DNA from: a virus
Length of the DNA: 44,584 nucleotides
Direction: 5' to 3' (one strand)
Virus record (IMG/VR): IMGVR_UViG_3300043570_004735
Location: 1-44,584 of that record
A program made the position numbers and the translations under genes. Numbering within the stretch: the stretch's first letter is position 1; every line of letters begins with the position of its first letter. The notes under the pieces are model-generated. The model saw only the letters and a list, made by a program, of their open reading frames with translations, did not search any database and was not told the DNA's origin. Shown here one piece after another: positions 20,801 through 26,600 of the stretch.

Positions 20801-21616
20801 CAAGGCGATTTAGGACCACAAGGTGCTCAAGGAGCAACAGGACCCGCTGGTTTATCTGGAGTTGATGGAGCGCAAGGTGCAACTGGAACTGGAACTACTG
20901 GACCAACTGGACCAACTGGACCAACTGGAACAACTGGACCGACAGGTGCTCAAGGAGCTAAAGGTGACTTAGGTACAACAGGTGCTCAAGGAGCAAAAGG
21001 TGAAGTTGGTGTAAAAGGTGCTCAAGGAGCAACCGGAGCAGGAACACCAGGACCAGGTGGAACACCAGGATCTGATGGAGCTCAAGGTGCAACTGGACCC
21101 GCTGGTGCAGGTGGAGGTGTTTCAGGTTACGTTCAACTAGTATTAGCAGCTAACATTCCAAACCCTGTTAATTTATTTTTACCAATGACACTTAGTACTG
21201 AACATGATACATTAAATAGAGTAACAAGTCCGGGTGGACAATACACTGCTATTAACATCTTATCTGGTGAAATATGGGAAGTTGAAGCGCATGTAACTTC
21301 ATTTAATAACGCGCTTCAACATGGTATAACACTAGCATGGGTCACAGGAGCTGGAACATTAAACGAGGATTTTGAGCCAATTAAAACAGCTCAGATACCT
21401 GGTTTTCAAGATCATCCAGTAACATGTCATATTAGTGCTATAATAAGACCTAATGACAATCGACAATTGGCATTAATAAATTTAGTCGCATCTAGTAATT
21501 GTACAATTTTAGCACAAGATTATCCACTGGTCCAATTAGGTGGTAATAGTTTCACGAATGAAGATTGGAATGGCAAAGGAAAAGTAACTTGGTTATATGC
21601 TCATAGAATATCTTAA
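14879..21616 (+). CDS. Giant collagen-like tail fibre / adhesin
   Basis: This is a 2245-aa protein. Residues 1-139 form a non-repetitive N-terminal domain, probably the virion anchor. Residues about 140-2075 are roughly 645 uninterrupted Gly-X-Y triplets dominated by GAQGAKGDLG and GPQGNIGNTG, with Lys mainly in the Y position and little Pro. Residues about 2085-2245 form a beta-rich globular tip that resembles C1q/TNF-like heads of trimeric collagen-like fibres. A trimeric collagen helix of this length would be about half a micrometre if fully extended. The lysozyme gene follows directly. Confidence 0.93.
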   Translation: MDNNYLPRLIYLIEYTDGSNPNSGRVSFNSPHVDEITNIKIHDLDLKDNKNAYLKSQTDIGAKITILNSENPERYIMYTVTGINYSDFNLDGTVNGLDLDVDYADRNLGEVNGVEIDEALVFRKGIKIYFSVDATGSSTGAKGATGAQGASGSTGAQGNVGSKGDTGAQGSTGSGAQGAVGAQGSTGSKGEVGAQGSIGSKGEVGAQGSTGIGAQGAEGAQGSIGSKGEVGAQGADGIGAIGAQGSIGNTGAQGNTGAQGNAGTNGTQGDIGLQGAQGSIGAQGSTGSKGEVGAQGSIGNTGAQGIDGIKGAEGAQGGIGNTGAQGSIGSVGAQGIDGAQGSNGAQGAQGNTGAQGLAGSDGSDGAQGASGSNGTDGAQGNAGTNGAQGSDGTDGAQGSIGTKGDTGSKGSDGIDGAQGDTGSKGEVGAQGSAGTNGAQGDTGLKGDLGAQGSAGTNGAQGDTGSKGEVGAQGITGAQGTNGNDGFDGAKGETGSKGEVGAQGAEGAQGNTGSTGAQGFAGTNGAQGSIGFQGAEGAQGSVGTKGEVGAQGDAGSTGAQGAAGAQGTSGLSGIDGSQGSAGTNGAQGNDGAQGAQGNDGAKGEIGNTGAQGDLGAQGNIGNTGAQGSKGDLGTTGAQGDLGAQGAKGEIGVTGAQGDLGAQGAKGDLGTKGEIGVTGAQGAKGDLGPQGNIGTTGAQGAKGDLGVTGAQGDLGAQGSAGTNGTKGEIGAQGAKGDLGVTGAQGDLGAQGSAGTNGTKGEIGAQGAKGDLGPQGNIGNTGAQGAKGDLGAQGAKGDLGAQGNIGNTGAQGAKGDLGVQGLQGAQGAKGDLGVTGAQGDLGAQGAKGDLGTTGAQGAKGDLGVTGAQGDLGAQGAKGDLGPQGNIGNTGAQGDLGAQGAKGDQGATGAQGDLGAQGAKGDLGTTGAQGAKGDLGVTGAQGDLGAQGSAGTNGTKGEIGTTGAQGAKGDLGPQGNIGNTGAQGAKGDLGVTGAQGDLGAQGAKGDLGATGAQGDLGAQGSAGNTGAQGAKGDLGPQGNIGNIGAQGDLGAQGAKGDLGATGAQGAKGDLGAKGDLGAQGDLGAQGAKGDLGAIGAQGLQGAQGAKGDLGVTGAQGAKGDLGATGAQGAKGDLGATGAQGAKGDLGATGAQGAKGDLGATGAQGAKGDLGAKGDLGTKGDQGATGIGIDGAQGAKGDLGATGAQGDKGDTGIGTTGAQGAKGEIGVKGDQGAKGDLGATGAQGTVGAVGAQGAVGPQGVKGAAGVDGLAGSTGLQGAQGALGPQGPQGAQGAKGDLGVTGAQGAKGDLGATGAQGAKGDLGVQGLQGAQGAKGDLGVTGAQGDLGAQGAKGDLGAQGSLGPQGNIGNTGAQGAKGDLGPQGNIGNTGAKGDLGATGAQGAKGDLGATGAQGAKGDLGAQGAKGDLGAQGAKGDLGATGAQGAKGDLGATGAQGAKGDLGAKGDLGATGAQGAKGDLGAQGAKGDLGPQGNIGNTGAQGAKGDLGPQGNIGNTGAQGAKGDLGPQGNIGNTGAQGAKGDLGATGAQGAKGDLGATGAQGAKGDLGAQGAKGDLGAIGAQGAKGDLGATGAQGAKGDLGAQGSLGPQGNIGNTGAQGAKGDLGPQGNIGNTGAKGDLGATGAQGAKGDLGATGAQGAKGDLGAQGAKGDLGAQGAKGDLGATGAQGAKGDLGATGAQGAKGDLGAKGDLGATGAQGAKGDLGAQGAKGDLGPQGNIGNTGAQGAKGDLGPQGNIGNTGAQGAKGDLGPQGNIGNTGAQGAKGDQGATGIGIDGAQGAKGDLGATGAQGAKGDAGIGTTGAQGAKGDLGATGAQGAKGDLGATGAQGAKGDLGATGAQGAKGDLGATGAQGAKGDLGATGAQGAKGDLGTKGDQGAKGDLGTKGDQGATGIGIDGAQGAKGDLGATGAQGDKGDTGIGTTGAQGAKGEIGVTGAQGAKGEIGVKGDQGAKGDLGTKGDQGAQGDLGPQGAQGATGPAGLSGVDGAQGATGTGTTGPTGPTGPTGTTGPTGAQGAKGDLGTTGAQGAKGEVGVKGAQGATGAGTPGPGGTPGSDGAQGATGPAGAGGGVSGYVQLVLAANIPNPVNLFLPMTLSTEHDTLNRVTSPGGQYTAINILSGEIWEVEAHVTSFNNALQHGITLAWVTGAGTLNEDFEPIKTAQIPGFQDHPVTCHISAIIRPNDNRQLALINLVASSNCTILAQDYPLVQLGGNSFTNEDWNGKGKVTWLYAHRIS
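18901..19360 (+). repeat. Copy 1 of a 460-bp duplication in the fibre gene
   Basis: About 460 bp read identically at 18901-19360 and 19630-20089, an offset of 729 bp or 81 Gly-X-Y triplets. It is in frame. Recent unequal recombination or an assembly artefact could explain it. Confidence 0.85.
19630..20089 (+). repeat. Copy 2 of the 460-bp duplication
   Basis: Identical to 18901-19360 wherever compared. The copies diverge just after this segment (gca here, gct in copy 1). Confidence 0.85.
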
Positions 21617-21637
21617 AATTAAAGAGATACATATTAT

Positions 21638-22093
21638 ATGAAAATTACAAAAATAGCTTCGAAAGGTTTGGATTTAATCAAATCCTTTGAAGGTTTAAAA
21701 CTAAAACCATATTTATGTTCTGCCAACGTACCAACTATCGGTTACGGCAATACATTTTATGAGAACAAAGCCAAAGTCACTTTAAAGGACTCGGCTATTA
21801 CAGAACAACGTGCAGTAGAACTACTAGCCTGGTCATTAAAGGGCTTTGAGCAATACGTTGATTCATATTGTATAGATACTATTACTCAAAATCAATTCGA
21901 TGCGCTAGTCAGCTTCTGTTACAATCTAGGACCTGCTAACCTAAAATCAAGTACATTGCTTAAAAAAGTTAATGCTAATCCAAACGATCCAACTATTAGA
22001 GCTGAGTTTTTAAAATGGAACAAAGCTGGAGGTAGAGCACTTACAGGTCTAACCAGACGAAGAACAGCTGAAGCTAATCTTTATTTTTCATAA
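21638..22093 (+). CDS. GH24 lysozyme (endolysin)
   Basis: A 151-aa peptidoglycan muramidase of the T4 lysozyme/lambdoid family. The catalytic triad is E18 (SFEG), C27 and T33 (VPTIGYGNT), with the E-8-C-5-T spacing known from this family, where Cys replaces the Asp of T4 lysozyme. NQFDALVSFCYNLGP and the C-terminal GLTRRRTAEANLY are also typical. There is no signal peptide, so a holin is needed; a candidate is at 41497. Its place after the fibre gene suggests late expression. Confidence 0.93.
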   Translation: MKITKIASKGLDLIKSFEGLKLKPYLCSANVPTIGYGNTFYENKAKVTLKDSAITEQRAVELLAWSLKGFEQYVDSYCIDTITQNQFDALVSFCYNLGPANLKSSTLLKKVNANPNDPTIRAEFLKWNKAGGRALTGLTRRRTAEANLYFS

Positions 22094-22095
22094 TC

Positions 22096-22126
22096 CTGAA
22101 ACATAGAGATCTTTGGTTGTATAATC
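22096..22126 (+). promoter_or_regulatory. CTGAAACA / TATAAT promoter-like site before tRNA-Arg
   Basis: CTGAAACA at 22096 and TATAAT at 22120 have the same layout as TTGAAACA / TATAAC at 32470-32499, both just ahead of tRNA genes. Confidence 0.45.
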
Positions 22127-22131
22127 AATAT

Positions 22132-22205
22132 GATCTCGTAGCTCAGCTGGATAGAGCAACTGCCTTCTAAGCAGTAGGTCACAGGTTCGAATCCTGTCGG
22201 GATCA
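22132..22205 (+). tRNA. tRNA-Arg (anticodon TCT)
   Basis: Acceptor GATCTCG/CGGGATC, anticodon stem ACTGC/GCAGT with loop CTTCTAA, T-arm ACAGG-TTCGAAT-CCTGT. It decodes AGA, a preferred Arg codon in this AT-rich genome. Confidence 0.95.
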
Positions 22206-22231
22206 CAACTAAATATAAATATAATATTAAT

Positions 22232-22825
22232 ATGGCTCGTCAAAATTTATTAATTATAGATAATTTCTATAATGATGCAGAACAGGTTAGAGAATTAGCT
22301 CTAAAACAAGATTTCTGTGTTAGGGGTAATTACCCAGGACAACGTACAGTTCCCATGACAAATGATTCTGTCAAAACACTGCTTGCAAATGCAGTTAGAC
22401 CAATGGCTGGTGAAATTATTTATTGGCCGACAGAAGAAAACAGTTATAATGGAGCATTCCAATATACTACTCAAAGAGATCGTAGTTGGATTCATGCAGA
22501 TCATACTACAACATGGGCTGCAGTTTGCTATTTAACACCAAATGCACCAATCACAGGAGGTACAGGTTTATTTAGACATAAAGAAACTGGACTTTTCTCG
22601 GCACCAAGATTGGCAAATGGCAAAATGGATGATATATGGATGAGCGATATTTATAAAGATTCTCAAGACATGACTAAATGGGATCTTGTTGACTTTGTCG
22701 GCAATAAATTTAATCGTTTAGTAATGTACCGTGGAGATTTATTTCATACGTCAATGGACTACTTTGGACGTGATATATACGATGGAAGATTATTCCAAAC
22801 GTTCTTTTTTAGCACTGAAAGATAA
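22232..22825 (+). CDS. 2OG-Fe(II) oxygenase-like protein
   Basis: The 197-aa protein has the elements of a double-stranded beta-helix dioxygenase: an H-x-D pair in SWIHADHTT (about residue 88), a distal His in RGDLFHTSMD (about 172) and an Arg in DGRLFQTFFF (about 186) that could bind 2-oxoglutarate. It resembles phage proteins annotated as DUF6445. The substrate is unknown. Its closeness to a Lys-rich collagen-like fibre makes hydroxylation of that fibre a testable idea. It lies between two tRNA genes. Confidence 0.7.
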   Translation: MARQNLLIIDNFYNDAEQVRELALKQDFCVRGNYPGQRTVPMTNDSVKTLLANAVRPMAGEIIYWPTEENSYNGAFQYTTQRDRSWIHADHTTTWAAVCYLTPNAPITGGTGLFRHKETGLFSAPRLANGKMDDIWMSDIYKDSQDMTKWDLVDFVGNKFNRLVMYRGDLFHTSMDYFGRDIYDGRLFQTFFFSTER

Positions 22826-22831
22826 TAATAC

Positions 22832-22919
22832 GGAAGGATGGCAGAGTTGGTCGATTGCGTCAGACTTGAAATCTGATGTACCCTAGCGGGTACCGTGGGT
22901 TCGAATCCTACTCCTTCCG
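22832..22919 (+). tRNA. tRNA-Ser (anticodon TGA)
   Basis: Class II tRNA: acceptor GGAAGGA/TCCTTCC, anticodon stem TCAGA/TCTGA with loop CTTGAAA, a long variable arm with TACCC/GGGTA, T-arm GTGGG-TTCGAAT-CCTAC. Confidence 0.95.
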
Positions 22920-22926
22920 CACTTTT

Positions 22927-22957
22927 TTTGAAACAAAGATAATATCTACAGTATAAT
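22927..22957 (+). promoter_or_regulatory. Promoter-like site before the lipoprotein gene
   Basis: TTTGAAACA at 22927 and AATATCTACAGTATAAT at 22941-22957. The second part matches TATATTTACAGTATAAT at 25216 in 15 of 17 positions. The start codon is about 30 nt downstream. Confidence 0.55.
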
Positions 22958-22987
22958 AAACTCAATTAACAACTAAAACAAACAAAG

Positions 22988-23152
22988 ATGAAAAAAGCAA
23001 TTTTCGCAATCGCAGCAGTATTGACATTGGCTTTCACGGCATGTTCAACTACTCCAACAACGGAAACTACGTCAACAACTGACAGTACTACTGTTATCGT
23101 TGATTCACTTGCAGTTGACTCAGCTATCGTAGCTGATACTTTAAGCAAGTAA
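22988..23152 (+). CDS. Small Thr-rich lipoprotein
   Basis: A 54-aa ORF starts MKKAIFAIAAVLTLAFTACS, a signal peptide with lipobox-like FTAC, so the Cys at position 19 would be lipidated. The mature part is a short Thr/Ser/Asp-rich tail. It has its own promoter-like site and a strong terminator, forming a one-gene unit. A role in superinfection exclusion or as an outer spanin-like lipoprotein is possible; nothing in the sequence decides this. Confidence 0.75.
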   Translation: MKKAIFAIAAVLTLAFTACSTTPTTETTSTTDSTTVIVDSLAVDSAIVADTLSK

Positions 23153-23160
23153 TTATCAAG

Positions 23161-23197
23161 AAGGAAAAGGTCCATAGGGCCTTTTCCTTTTATTTTT
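23161..23197 (+). terminator. Intrinsic terminator after the lipoprotein gene
   Basis: A 10-bp stem AAGGAAAAGG / CCTTTTCCTT with a 9-nt loop is followed by TTATTTTT. Confidence 0.9.
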
Positions 23198-23299
23198 AAA
23201 GAATATTGGGTGCCCACCAATTTGAGGTCCTGAGTCAATAATGGCTTTAGAGTTGTCATAACGGCAACAAGAGGATTTTAATAAAAACCAACAGGTATC

Positions 23300-24085
23300 A
23301 TGAATAATACAACAACAGCGTTTATTACGCGAAGTAAAAGCCGTCTTAAGATCTACGGTGAAAACGTCTACATGAAAAGTGGAGAGAATTTCGAAATAGA
23401 ACTTTTTAATGGTCATACAGACAATGTAATGGCTAAAATTTGGATCAATAATAAATTGATCTCAGAAAGCGGTTTAGTTCTTAAACCAGGACAACGTTAC
23501 TTTTTAGAACGTTTTATCGATTCCAACAACAAATTTAAATATGAAACCTATGCAGTAGATGGTTCTGGCGATACAAGCAGAGCTATTGCAAATAATGGTT
23601 TAGTCAAAGTTGAATTTTACAAAGAAACATGTTTTAATTCGATCTTTTCAAAACCTCCTATTTTTGGAGGTTCATGGACAACATATCCAAATTGGAATCA
23701 ACCATATTACCAACAACCAATTGGCGCACCGATAGGCGTACCAAATATTTGGTGTGGTAGTTCACTAACAGGTGGTACTGTAAATAATGCAAACTTAACT
23801 GTTACAAACAGTTCAAATGCTAATTTTTCTTTTACGTCAAGTGTATCTCAAGATAGTATAGAAACTGGTAGAATTGAAAAAGGTGGAGCATCAGATCAAA
23901 GTTTTGTTTCTATAAACATGAATTTTGAATCAATTCCATTTGCAACTTCAAATTGGCACATATTGCCACATTCGATCCAACCAATGGAAGTCTCTCAATT
24001 GAGAAACTACTGTGCTGGATGTGGAACAAGAGTTAAAAAACAGTCATGGAAATTCTGCCCATCGTGTGGTGAGAGTCTAGACTAA
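23300..24085 (+). CDS. C-terminal zinc-ribbon protein of unknown function
   Basis: This 261-aa protein has a beta-rich N-terminal domain (about residues 1-110), a Pro/Gln/Tyr/Asn-rich low-complexity middle and a C-terminal zinc ribbon with CAGCGTRVKKQ and FCPSCGE (two CxxC knuckles, about residues 236-257). I do not recognise the N-terminal family. The gene lies between GGTGCCCACC (about 23208) and its inverse GGTGGGCACC (24092), possibly hairpin halves. Confidence 0.75.
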   Translation: MNNTTTAFITRSKSRLKIYGENVYMKSGENFEIELFNGHTDNVMAKIWINNKLISESGLVLKPGQRYFLERFIDSNNKFKYETYAVDGSGDTSRAIANNGLVKVEFYKETCFNSIFSKPPIFGGSWTTYPNWNQPYYQQPIGAPIGVPNIWCGSSLTGGTVNNANLTVTNSSNANFSFTSSVSQDSIETGRIEKGGASDQSFVSINMNFESIPFATSNWHILPHSIQPMEVSQLRNYCAGCGTRVKKQSWKFCPSCGESLD

Positions 24086-24103
24086 AATTCAGGTGGGCAC
24101 CTA

Positions 24104-24130
24104 ATTTTTAATATATGGCAAAGAAACAAC
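24104..24130 (+). repeat. 27-bp direct repeat, left copy
   Basis: ATTTTTAATATATGGCAAAG continues as AAACAAC and matches 24922-24948 exactly. The left copy contains an abandoned start (MAKKQLNKNIK then stop). It brackets the methyltransferase gene. Confidence 0.9.
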
Positions 24131-24149
24131 TCAATAAAAATATAAAATA

Positions 24150-24920
24150 ATGCAAAATACAAAAACATATATTGACATTTTAAAAGATGTTAAAAAAGAA
24201 TATTTAGAAGATACTAGAAGAAATGAAAGTTGGAGATGTAAAAACATTATAACTTCAATGCCATTTTATGAAACAAAATTTTATAAAGATTATTACGATT
24301 ATGCATTACATATTTATAATAAATTAAAATTTAGTAATATACTTAAATTTAATACTTGGAAATTAGCAATGATTCCAAGTACCGAAGGATTTAATAATTA
24401 TGATATATGGAATAAATTTACATTTAAATTAAATGATATTATATCATCAACATGGCATATAAAACAATCACACCATTATTTTAAATATGAAGAATATACT
24501 GGAAAATCAATAAATGACTTTGATAGAATTGTTGAATTTGGCGGTGGCTGTGGTGATATGTGTAAGTTTATTAAACAAATGGGGTTTGATGGTGAATATA
24601 TTATCATAGATCTTCCTGAAGTTCATGAAATACAAAAAAATAATCTTATAAGTTATTATAATATAAAATTCGAGACTAATCCAATTAAAGGGGATGAAAA
24701 CAAAAGAACATTATTTATGGCAACATGGTCTATATCAGAAACAACATTAGAATTAAGAAATGAAATTATAAACACACTTCAACCAAATGAATATCTAATA
24801 GTATATCAAAGACAATTCGAAAATATTTCTAATGTTAAATGGTTTAAAGATTGGAAAGGATATAGGGAGGAATTGCCGTGGATCGTATGGGATGGCGGTA
24901 GTGAATATATTTTAAAATAA
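24150..24920 (+). CDS. Putative sugar O-methyltransferase
   Basis: This 256-aa protein has a Rossmann-type SAM-binding motif IVEFGGGCGDMCKFIKQ near residue 129 and YIIIDLPEVHEIQK near 151, as in the putative sugar O-methyltransferase family. The rest is aromatic-rich and matches that family's N-terminal part. The gene is unusually AT-rich and uses many AAT/ATA/TTA codons compared with neighbours. It lies exactly between 27-bp direct repeats, so it looks like an acquired cargo gene, perhaps modifying host surface glycans. Confidence 0.78.
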   Translation: MQNTKTYIDILKDVKKEYLEDTRRNESWRCKNIITSMPFYETKFYKDYYDYALHIYNKLKFSNILKFNTWKLAMIPSTEGFNNYDIWNKFTFKLNDIISSTWHIKQSHHYFKYEEYTGKSINDFDRIVEFGGGCGDMCKFIKQMGFDGEYIIIDLPEVHEIQKNNLISYYNIKFETNPIKGDENKRTLFMATWSISETTLELRNEIINTLQPNEYLIVYQRQFENISNVKWFKDWKGYREELPWIVWDGGSEYILK

Positions 24921-24921
24921 T

Positions 24922-24948
24922 ATTTTTAATATATGGCAAAGAAACAAC
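24922..24948 (+). repeat. 27-bp direct repeat, right copy
   Basis: Contains the real start codon of the gene at 24933. The 818-bp spacing to the left copy equals the inserted unit. Confidence 0.9.
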
Positions 24949-25145
24949 AAGAACCATTAGAACCAGCAACAAAATTCACACGAGTTTATGTTAGTGAAGA
25001 TTCAACTGCCACGTGGCATTTTGATTTAACAAAGTTTCAGAATGGCCCAATCAAGGTAGAAATAGAATACTCTAAGGAATACATAGCAAAGTTATTTCCC
25101 AAGCCGGTCAAGAAGACAAGAAAAACCAGAACAAAAGTTAAGTAA
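24933..25145 (+). CDS. Small basic protein interrupted upstream by the cargo insertion
   Basis: A 70-aa protein of unknown function: an acidic/aromatic N-terminal half (FTRVYVSEDSTATWHFDL) and a Lys/Arg-rich tail ending KKTRKTRTKVK. Its first codons are duplicated at 24114, which indicates that this gene originally followed 23300-24085 directly before the methyltransferase entered. Confidence 0.7.
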   Translation: MAKKQQEPLEPATKFTRVYVSEDSTATWHFDLTKFQNGPIKVEIEYSKEYIAKLFPKPVKKTRKTRTKVK

Positions 25146-25147
25146 TT

Positions 25148-25158
25148 GTTCGTAACTT
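25148..25158 (+). promoter_or_regulatory. GTTCGTAACTT upstream element
   Basis: One of four copies (50, 25148, 28573, 30967), each 47-68 nt before a TATATT promoter-like core. Confidence 0.5.
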
Positions 25159-25162
25159 TTTT

Positions 25163-25198
25163 AAATCCGGGTGAAAATACTTTCGTCCGGATTTTTTT
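25163..25198 (+). terminator. Intrinsic terminator leading into a promoter
   Basis: Stem AAATCCGG / CCGGATTT followed by a seven-T run. The T-run is directly continued by the ATGTC of the next promoter-like site. Confidence 0.88.
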
Positions 25199-25232
25199 AT
25201 GTCAAATATTTGGTGTATATTTACAGTATAAT
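25192..25232 (+). promoter_or_regulatory. Promoter-like site T-run / ATGTC / TATATTTACAGTATAAT
   Basis: ATGTC ends at 25203, TATATTTAC is 25216-25224 and TATAAT is 25227-25232. The same arrangement and 12-nt gap occur at 28289 and 31001. Confidence 0.65.
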
Positions 25233-25248
25233 TAAAAGAAAGAAGAAT

Positions 25249-25476
25249 ATGATTTACAAAACTCTTAAAAACATCGATTTTCAAGCAGCTCAAGAGCTTT
25301 TTTATGGCAAAGAAGTTTTAACAGCTGAAGAAGCTCAATTGGTTAAAGAATTTATGCCTAAGGCAGCTAAAGAATATTTGTTTCATAATGATTGGAACAA
25401 TACTTGGTTAAACCTTAACGTTTATTCTGAGGTTGAAAAAGAAAAGCGTGACTTAGCAATAGAAATGGGATACTAA
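25249..25476 (+). CDS. Unknown 75-aa protein
   Basis: The start at 25249 is chosen because upstream codons run through the promoter core; the leader would be about 17-20 nt. The protein (MIYKTLKNIDFQAAQELF at the start) is helical, acidic and of no recognised family. It is the first gene of a promoter-terminator-defined unit. Confidence 0.72.
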   Translation: MIYKTLKNIDFQAAQELFYGKEVLTAEEAQLVKEFMPKAAKEYLFHNDWNNTWLNLNVYSEVEKEKRDLAIEMGY

Positions 25477-25511
25477 TCCAATACAACCAGATTGCACCCA
25501 ATTCTTTTAAT

Positions 25512-25535
25512 CTTAGTTATTATAAGTTAACTAAG
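25512..25535 (+). other. 8-bp inverted repeat in the 25477-25613 gap
   Basis: CTTAGTTA / TAACTAAG with an 8-nt loop. No T-run follows, so this is not a clear terminator. TGAAACAAAAC at about 25576 may be part of a promoter for the next gene. Confidence 0.4.
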
Positions 25536-25613
25536 CAAAGAGACTTAAAGCGCCAGAGAGCTTCTAATGACTTCTGAAACAAAACAGCAATTTAACCATA
25601 AGATAATAAAAAG

Positions 25614-25868
25614 ATGAGCAAAGAAATCGAAACATTTGACCAAATTTGGGATCAACACATTAAACCAATTCTTAAGAATCAAGAAGACTGGAAATCACCA
25701 ATCGATGGTTTAATACCCGAAAATCAATATAATAAAATCAATGAAGTAGTTGAGTTTCTTACTGGAACTTCTTTAGAGATTACCAATACATTTAGCACAG
25801 AAGAATCTGAAACGCTATATGAAGTTAAATCGCCAGGATACTCAAAGGGTCCAGCATCAAATTTTTAA
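25614..25868 (+). CDS. Unknown 84-aa protein
   Basis: No family recognised. It is acidic with Trp/Asp-rich N-terminal residues (FDQIWDQHIKPILKNQEDW) and a C-terminal Ser/Gly/Pro tail. It ends 4 nt before the next start. Confidence 0.65.
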   Translation: MSKEIETFDQIWDQHIKPILKNQEDWKSPIDGLIPENQYNKINEVVEFLTGTSLEITNTFSTEESETLYEVKSPGYSKGPASNF

Positions 25869-25872
25869 AACC

Positions 25873-26106
25873 ATGGAAAATCATTTCGATAAACTTATTA
25901 AGATCGTAGAATCTTGTGAAACTCCAGATCAAATGAATGTTAGATTCATTAATTGGTCTTTTAGAGCCCTAGAGCACATGAAAACTCTTTTTAATGATGA
26001 AGAGTATGATAAAAAAGTAAGAACACTAGCAAAAACAATTCAAAATAGAAGTATAGAAGTATATGCACAAACGAATCATATTAGCAGGACCGGGAGCATC
26101 GGGTAA
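25873..26106 (+). CDS. Unknown 77-aa helical protein
   Basis: The start at 25873 (MENHFDKLIKIVE) fits gene spacing better than the upstream in-frame ATG inside the preceding gene. Predicted all-helical, no known motif. Its 3' end overlaps the guanylate-kinase start by 44 nt in another frame. Confidence 0.62.
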   Translation: MENHFDKLIKIVESCETPDQMNVRFINWSFRALEHMKTLFNDEEYDKKVRTLAKTIQNRSIEVYAQTNHISRTGSIG

Positions 26107-26542
26107 GGATCACATGAGAAAGCTATTGGAATCTAGAGGTTTCAAATACGCTGTAAGTTACACAACAAGACCACCAAGACCAGGTGAAATAGAAGGAGTC
26201 GACTATTACTTTTTAACAAAAGAACAATGTCAACAAATGAAAGATGCTGGTCTATTTTATGAAGTGATAGACTTTAATGGTTGGTCTTATGGAACTTCTT
26301 TGGCCCAATTTTATAATGATGATGTTTTTATCATGACACCTTCAGGTTTAGAACACTTAAAGACTGAAGATCGCGCGACCTCATTAGTTATGTTCTTTGA
26401 CATTGAAGAATCAATAAGAATGGAACGATTAGCAGCCAGAGTAATGCCAGGACATTCAGTCGAAGCCAGATTACAAGCCGACAGAGATTTATTTGCCGGA
26501 TTTACAAACTATGACGTTAGGATTTCTGATCCTAACTTTTAA
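26063..26542 (+). CDS. Guanylate kinase-like NMP kinase
   Basis: It would convert GMP/dGMP to the diphosphate, feeding nucleotide pools. P-loop GPGASGKDH is at residues 9-17, and the GMP-binding region SYTTRPPRPGEIEGVDYYFL is near 36-55 (S, R, R, E and Y are the family ligands). At 159 aa it is shorter than cellular guanylate kinases (about 200 aa): the region after the lid is reduced and ends SDPNF. Activity is likely but not certain. Confidence 0.85.
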   Translation: MHKRIILAGPGASGKDHMRKLLESRGFKYAVSYTTRPPRPGEIEGVDYYFLTKEQCQQMKDAGLFYEVIDFNGWSYGTSLAQFYNDDVFIMTPSGLEHLKTEDRATSLVMFFDIEESIRMERLAARVMPGHSVEARLQADRDLFAGFTNYDVRISDPNF

Positions 26543-26563
26543 AAAGAAACTTTCAAGTCGAAG

Positions 26564-26574
26564 GATATATAAAA
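26564..26574 (+). promoter_or_regulatory. GATATATA late-promoter-like motif
   Basis: GATATATAAAA lies 37 nt before the ATG at 26601. Confidence 0.5.
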
Positions 26575-26600
26575 AACATAATTTCTTAAAATTTTAAAAA

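Noticed and set aside
15300-21100. Regular short repeats resembling a CRISPR array
   Set aside because: The repeats are in-frame Gly-X-Y codons with no constant spacer length.
14879-21616. Many - strand and shifted-frame ORFs rich in Leu/His within the fibre gene
   Set aside because: They are mirror readings of the GGTGCTCAAGG-type repeats and lack starts or any domain.
14879-22825. Diversity-generating retroelement for the fibre tip
   Set aside because: No reverse transcriptase, template repeat or accessory gene in the window.
23208-24101. GGTGCCCACC / GGTGGGCACC as inverted repeats of a mobile element
   Set aside because: Only 10 bp, no transposase, and each can be part of a local hairpin.
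25819-25872. Upstream start for the 77-aa gene at 25873
   Set aside because: It would overlap the previous gene by 50 nt in another frame; the ATG at 25873 gives normal spacing.
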